Source: Glaciibacter superstes DSM 21135
GTDB lineage: Bacteria > Actinomycetota > Actinomycetes > Actinomycetales > Microbacteriaceae
DNA length: 64,000 bases
Assembly: GCF_000421145.1 (NCBI RefSeq)
Contig: NZ_ATWH01000008.1
Location: 183,099-247,098, forward strand
Direction: 5' to 3'
The translations under genes and the position numbers were made by a program. Positions 60,291 to 64,000 of the stretch are shown here, piece after piece (position 1 is the stretch's first letter; each line of letters starts with the position of its first letter). Below the pieces are notes generated by a model. It was not told the DNA's origin and made no database searches. It saw only the letters and a program-made list of their open reading frames with translations.

Positions 60291-60969
60291 TACTCTCCCT
60301 CAAAACTCAGGCAAAGGAACCGATCGGAGTACCCACCTGGCGTCTGGTCACCGACCATTGCGTCAAATCCAAGCAAGTCCGGACTACCGGAGTTGTCATC
60401 CCAGAGCCGGATCTGCGGAGCTAACGTCCCTATCGCCTGCCTGGCTGCCCGGCGATGGCTCGACTGGACGAGTCACCCAAGTAGTTGTAGAACTCACGTT
60501 CGCTCAGTTTCTCGTAGTGCCGAAGGCCGAGGCAAGTACCCGATCTGGGGACAGCGCTACGTCCACCCAGCACCCGAAAGCCACCTCCCGGCGCGTGAAC
60601 GAGGGAATTCCAGAACCCACAGTGCGCACGGCGTGACGCCGGATCCTCAAATCACCCATCAACTGTTCCCATCCCGCCGCTTGCATCAGCAACCCAACGA
60701 CAGCACCTCGACGCACGTCCCCATCCCCGAGGAACCGGCTCGCGCACATCCGTCCGTGCCACAATTACTACCGTCAAAGATTCCACGTGGTATTTGCTGC
60801 AATCCCCCCCTACATTTTACTTCTAATAATGAGCGCTTGATCAGGTAGTTCTTGCGAAATGCGATACGCGGAAAACGCCTGAATCCGCGTTGTCGGATCT
60901 GATACGAGTGATGAGGGTCTTGGCTTCGCGGTCACTCCGCCGTCCCCTTCGGCGCTGTACTCTCCAGTT
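60291..60969. other. 679-nt divergent spacer without convincing gene
   Basis: Lies between the ATPase (leftward) and AlbA_2 gene (rightward). An 86-codon minus-strand frame at 60504-60764 has no recognisable domain and no good start, so it was not called. The segment contains repeat copy B at 60787-60877 and an AT-rich patch (ACATTTTACTTCTAATAATG) that could hold promoters for one or both flanking genes. Confidence 0.5.
60787..60877 (+). repeat. Direct repeat flanking AAA ATPase gene, copy B
   Basis: GTGGTATTTGCTGCAATCCC begins the second copy of the segment at 57517-57605, about 3.27 kb away and in the same direction. It is more AT-rich in its middle (TTCTAATAATGAGCG) than copy A. Together the two copies frame the ATPase gene. 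Confidence 0.6.
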
Positions 60970-62448
60970 ATGCCGATGAGCGTCGACCTGGATCGCCTGC
61001 GCGCGTTACTCGCGCGCGGCGCAGAGTCCGATGATCTCGACTTCAAGGCGACATGGGATCCGCGGCAGAAGTCCGACCTCATTGAGCTATGCAAAGACAT
61101 CGCCGCTATGGAGTCCCTCTCCACGGGTGGCTACATCGTCGTAGGCGCTGATGATCACGGGGCGCCAACCGGCATGTTCACACCTGAGACTGCCAGCGAC
61201 TTCGATGAGCAGAAGATCCGATCCAAGGTCGCCTCTGTGCTCGGCGAGCCCATCGACCTAAGCGCCGCGCTCCACCGCATCGAGTCCAACGACTTCGTCC
61301 TGATCGGCGTCGGCCCGAACCGGGACGGTATGCGGATCATGTCAAAGGACGGCGAGTACGAAAACAAGACGGTCTGGCGTGCCGGGGATGTGTTCGTGCG
61401 TCGAGGCACCTCGAGCATTCGATGGAATCAGCACGAAGCCCGCGGCATCATCGAGCGGGTCATCGCCGCCCGCAAGGAGGAATGGCGAAAGGACATCTTC
61501 GAGACGATCCGCATCGCGACCCCCGCCTTCGAACCGGGCGGGTTCGTTAACGTAAACGTTGAGATGCCAGCTGAGTCGTTCGGCGCGGCGGTCACCGAAC
61601 TAATCCGCCGCAGCGACGAGGTCGGCCTCGATCTCCTCCTGCGGAAGACGATCAGCAACGCCGTCGCCGTCGTCGATGCCGCCACAGGGAAGGACGCCCG
61701 GGCTGTCGCGTCCGAACTGAGCGACCAGCTCGACCGGCTCGACATCATCGCCGCGCTTTCTTCGCGCTACTCGGCGGGCGCGAACTTCTCCCGGGTGATA
61801 GAGGGCTACCAAGACATCTATGAGGCGGTCGATGAAGACTTCGTCAGCCAGCCGCGCCGGTTCCCGCTCGGCCACAAGGAGGTGCTGATGCATCTCTATG
61901 CCGTCGGCGCCGTTCTCGTGCAGGAAAAGCAGTGGGAGAACCTGGGCGTCCTGGTCCGCCTCACGCCAATCAGTACGCACAATGGCTACTGGAAGTCGCT
62001 GCTTCGGAAGGCCGAAGTCATGATCGCCCGAGCAGAGCTCCTGAAGGACGAAGAAGGCGCGCGAAGCGGCGTCATCGAGGCCGCAAAGCCGGTGGCGGCC
62101 CACGTGTTCGACCTCCTCGGCGACGGTCAACCGCGGGATCTTACGAATCTGCTGGTCGAATTCGACGTCTACCGCGGCATCGCAAACGCCGGCAAAGACG
62201 AGAACGACAAGCTCGGCGCTTACACCAACTTCGCGCTCTACTACTCGGCGAGGGCCGAGCCCGCCTTCCTCACCCTGCTCGACGACGCCGTCGCGCGCGC
62301 CGCGCTCTTTGACGGCACCGACGCCCAGCTTGCGGCCGTGTACCAGCACATGAACAGTGCCGCGACACGTGAAGCCTTCGCCTACAACGGCTGGGACGGC
62401 TTCGAGAATCCGCGTCTCGTATCCTTCGCCGGGACAGCCGAAGACTAA
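60970..62448 (+). CDS. AlbA_2 (Schlafen-like) domain protein
   Basis: A 492-aa protein. The N-terminal ~150 residues form the AlbA_2/SLFN-type domain: ESDDLDFKATWDPRQKSDLI, then AAMESLSTGGYIVVGADDHG and VWRAGDVFVRRGTSSIRW. The rest is helical with no named domain. AlbA_2 proteins occur as regulators and in phage-defence modules, where related Schlafen folds bind or cut RNA; no activity can be assigned. Its stop overlaps that of the convergent HEXXH protein by 4 nt. Confidence 0.8.
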   Translation: MPMSVDLDRLRALLARGAESDDLDFKATWDPRQKSDLIELCKDIAAMESLSTGGYIVVGADDHGAPTGMFTPETASDFDEQKIRSKVASVLGEPIDLSAALHRIESNDFVLIGVGPNRDGMRIMSKDGEYENKTVWRAGDVFVRRGTSSIRWNQHEARGIIERVIAARKEEWRKDIFETIRIATPAFEPGGFVNVNVEMPAESFGAAVTELIRRSDEVGLDLLLRKTISNAVAVVDAATGKDARAVASELSDQLDRLDIIAALSSRYSAGANFSRVIEGYQDIYEAVDEDFVSQPRRFPLGHKEVLMHLYAVGAVLVQEKQWENLGVLVRLTPISTHNGYWKSLLRKAEVMIARAELLKDEEGARSGVIEAAKPVAAHVFDLLGDGQPRDLTNLLVEFDVYRGIANAGKDENDKLGAYTNFALYYSARAEPAFLTLLDDAVARAALFDGTDAQLAAVYQHMNSAATREAFAYNGWDGFENPRLVSFAGTAED

Positions 62449-63455
62449 TACGTCGCCCGGTACCAGTTGGCTGTCCACGATCCGCCGTCGTGCATCTCGA
62501 AGTGGTAGCCGATGATGTTCTGTGACCACAGCACGACAACCCTGCATAAGTCCGTTAGTACGGCGGCGATCTCCTCAACGGGCATGGGCTCGTCGGCGGG
62601 CTTGAGCCTGTCGAGGTTGAGAGCCCACGCGTCCCAGACTTCCTCCAAGTACTCGTTCCATCCCTCCGGCAACGGGTCCGGTCGCATCCCCTTCGTGATC
62701 GTCGCGCCGGCGCCCAGCTCGGCCGTGAGGTAGGTCATCACCCGGATAAGGTCGTTGACAGCGGTGGAGCTGCGAAAGGTCGCGGCTTCACCGTCCGTAA
62801 GCCGGAGAAGATTCGACTCCGTCAGCTCGTTCCTCATGTGAACGAGGGTGTCGCCGATGCCCTCGACATTCGAGGCTGGCGACGGCGCGGTGCGGTTCGT
62901 CATCTTCTCGATGCGAAAGTCATCAATGTGAGCGGCCAGGTGCTTCCGCCACGCCCACTCCGTCCCGGTGCCGGCAGCGAGCTCTTGGAATGCCTCCGAA
63001 TCCTCGCCGCGCTGGTGGAGGATCACGTGACCAGACTCATGGATGACAAGGTGCGATCCGATTCTGTGCATGTACTCGACCAATTCCTCCGGAGAGGAGA
63101 CCTCGAACGCGGGCATGAACGACCATGCGCCGATCACGATGTCGTAAGTCCCGTCGGGCACATTGATGGTCCGCGCGCCGACTTGACCAACACCCCTCTC
63201 AAGCGTGTAGGCGTTGTCTCCTTCGCGCTGCTCAATCGAGTTGACGCTCGCGACCACGTCGCCGCTGATCGTCAGCCGCCAGACGTCCGGGTCCGGCAGA
63301 AGCAACAACAGACCAGCGACGAGCGTGTTGGCCAGGCCGGTGTTGTTGAGGACGTTGACAAGCCCGGTCGAGAACTCAACATCCAGCGCGTCGAAGTGCT
63401 CGATGCCAACTCGGTACTGAGGCCCGGGTGTCTCAGTCGGGACCTGATCTGTCAT
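62445..63455 (-). CDS. HEXXH-motif putative metalloprotease
   Basis: A 336-aa protein without signal peptide. The zinc-protease motif HLVIHESGHVILHQ has His139, Glu140 and His143. TEWAWRKHLAAHIDDFRIEK, about 25 residues later, supplies possible third ligands (Glu166, Glu183). The N-terminal ~110 residues look beta-rich (VWRLTISGDVVASVN). The C-terminal half is helical and ends MHDGGSWTANWYRATY. No known family could be named. It is tail-to-tail with the AlbA_2 gene, and the two stops overlap by 4 nt. Confidence 0.7.
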   Translation of the reverse strand: MTDQVPTETPGPQYRVGIEHFDALDVEFSTGLVNVLNNTGLANTLVAGLLLLLPDPDVWRLTISGDVVASVNSIEQREGDNAYTLERGVGQVGARTINVPDGTYDIVIGAWSFMPAFEVSSPEELVEYMHRIGSHLVIHESGHVILHQRGEDSEAFQELAAGTGTEWAWRKHLAAHIDDFRIEKMTNRTAPSPASNVEGIGDTLVHMRNELTESNLLRLTDGEAATFRSSTAVNDLIRVMTYLTAELGAGATITKGMRPDPLPEGWNEYLEEVWDAWALNLDRLKPADEPMPVEEIAAVLTDLCRVVVLWSQNIIGYHFEMHDGGSWTANWYRATY

Positions 63456-63661
63456 GCTTTCAGGCTACTGAGGCCTTACGACACCCTCGGAGCTTTCACA
63501 CTGTTGAAGAGTTCGCCCGAGCGATCGCAGTACTCGACACGGGGCTCACTCGCTATCCCGACGCGCCACCGATCGAGGTGTTCGAAGCACCGATCTACCG
63601 CGCCGAACTCAAAGCACGCACCGGAGCAGACATCACCCCCGACCTTGCCGCCGCAAGCTGA
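63428..63661 (+). pseudogene. Orphan gene fragment next to IS110 element
   Basis: A 77-codon frame whose second half looks coding (FARAIAVLDTGLTRYPDAPP, IEVFEAPIYRAELKARTGAD) and ends ITPDLAAAS. The first ~25 codons are antisense to the start of the HEXXH gene and look random. It is best read as the C-terminal remnant of an unrecognised protein, cut off on its left, lying immediately before the IS110 leader. No function can be proposed. Confidence 0.4.
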
Positions 63662-63671
63662 TAAGCCATGA

Positions 63672-63842
63672 GTGGGGGCGTCGCCTTGATAGGCGGCTAG
63701 CCACGGCCGGAGCGTGGGAGATGTCAATGTGGAGCACGCGCAGCGCAGCGAGCATGAACGACATTGACATCGAGGAGCGCAGGCTGATGGTAGGCCGTCG
63801 AGGCGATGGCCTTGCCGTGATCACTGGCGAGTACCGCTGGTG
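63672..63842 (+). ncRNA. Candidate IS110 bridge RNA leader
   Basis: Four hairpins follow each other. One is at 63672-63704 (GTGG..CCAC outer, GTCGCCT/AGGCGGC inner, TGAT loop). The second is a perfect 11-bp stem GATGTCAATGT/ACATTGACATC (63720-63730 with 63761-63771) enclosing a 30-nt loop. The third is GGTAGGCC/GGCCTTGCC (63789-63816). The fourth is CACTGGCG/CGCTGGTG (63822-63842). The IS110 group encodes its bridge RNA in exactly this upstream leader. The large internal loop would be a guide loop. The call is inferred from fold and position. Confidence 0.55.
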
Positions 63843-63881
63843 ACGCGGGCTTAGCGCCGTTCGGCGGTGAGGAGGTCCGTG

Positions 63882-64000
63882 ATGTTGCTTCAAGCGCCCT
63901 TGGGTGCATCGGCTCTGGTGGTGGCGATCGACCCGGGGAAGGTGATGAACCGGGTTTGGGTCAGTGACGGTGAGGGCCTGGTGACCGAGCCGATCTCGAT
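63882..64000 (+). CDS. IS110 family transposase (DEDD recombinase), 5' part
   Basis: The frame from ATG 63882, with GGAGGT 5 nt upstream, begins MLLQAPLGASALVVAIDPGK and continues VMNRVWVSDGEGLVTEPIS to the window edge. ALVVAIDPGKVMNRVWV is the first strand of the RuvC-like domain, with Asp as the first of the DEDD residues, in an IS110-specific form. Only 39 residues are visible, so completeness of the enzyme cannot be judged. Confidence 0.82.
   Translation, partial: MLLQAPLGASALVVAIDPGKVMNRVWVSDGEGLVTEPIS

Larger units (their letters stand above)
63665..64000 (+). mobile_element. IS110-family insertion sequence, left part
   Basis: A structured noncoding leader (about 63665-63881) followed by the first 39 codons of an IS110-type DEDD recombinase, cut by the window end. 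IS110 elements lack terminal inverted repeats, so the left boundary is estimated from where the preceding gene fragment stops. Confidence 0.7.

Noticed and set aside
60504..60764. 86-codon minus-strand frame between ATPase and AlbA_2 genes
   Set aside because: No ribosome site, no domain and no supporting context.

Overview
The window is chromosomal DNA from a high-GC Gram-positive bacterium, most likely an actinobacterium of the Microbacteriaceae type. This rests on GC-rich third codon positions, frequent GTG starts, 4-nt ATGA/GTGA gene overlaps, a heme O synthase of actinobacterial type, the CE1758/CE1759 flavin pair, the galU / 5-formyl-THF cyclo-ligase / FmdB / mscL neighbourhood, and a TCGAGCTTG..CAAGCTCGA intergenic repeat of a kind I associate with that family. 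The genus cannot be fixed from sequence alone. There is one tRNA (Ala, CGC), no rRNA and no CRISPR array.

Layout. 0-7 kb holds housekeeping and redox genes: the 3' part of ctaB, a VOC protein next to a luciferase-like/FAD-oxidase fusion facing an HxlR regulator, an Fpg/Nei glycosylase, a quinone oxidoreductase, a YchJ-like protein and a RibD-like reductase. At 7.2-7.9 kb an apparent M-box magnesium riboswitch precedes an mgtE gene that has lost its CBS and most membrane domains by an in-frame deletion. 8-10.4 kb is a luciferase-like monooxygenase / MarR / FMN reductase operon. 10.4-16.1 kb carries an M23 peptidase, a TetR-controlled ABC exporter and two uncharacterised genes. 16.2-17.9 kb is a HipA/HipB toxin-antitoxin pair. 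18-29 kb is conserved core: tRNA-Ala, galU, GNAT, 5-FTHF cyclo-ligase, FmdB, MscL, a large helicase-like protein with degraded ATPase motifs, and CorA.

29-38.5 kb is a carbohydrate regulon: GH4 alpha-galactosidase-like enzyme, class II aldolase, AgaS-like SIS isomerase, a complete sugar ABC transporter and two PfkB kinases, with a divergent DeoR repressor. The parts suggest import of a galactoside or galactosamine-type sugar and breakdown through a tagatose-like phosphate route. 38.6-46.4 kb is a second catabolic operon: an NCS1 (CodB-like) permease, a hydantoinase/oxoprolinase-type protein, three tandem DUF917 proteins and a PucR regulator, pointing to hydantoin- or thiohydantoin-type compounds. 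47.2-55.9 kb is a D-amino-acid/peptide region: MalY-type PLP lyase and a YheO/DauR-type regulator, divergent from a five-gene Dpp transporter operon ending in a DppA-type D-aminopeptidase.

56-64 kb looks like an accessory region: a helix-turn-helix gene of uncertain start, a large zinc-hook AAA_13/RloC-like ATPase flanked by related direct repeats, an AlbA_2/Schlafen-type protein convergent with a HEXXH-motif protein, an orphan gene fragment, and the left part of an IS110-family element whose upstream leader folds into several hairpins and may encode a bridge RNA.
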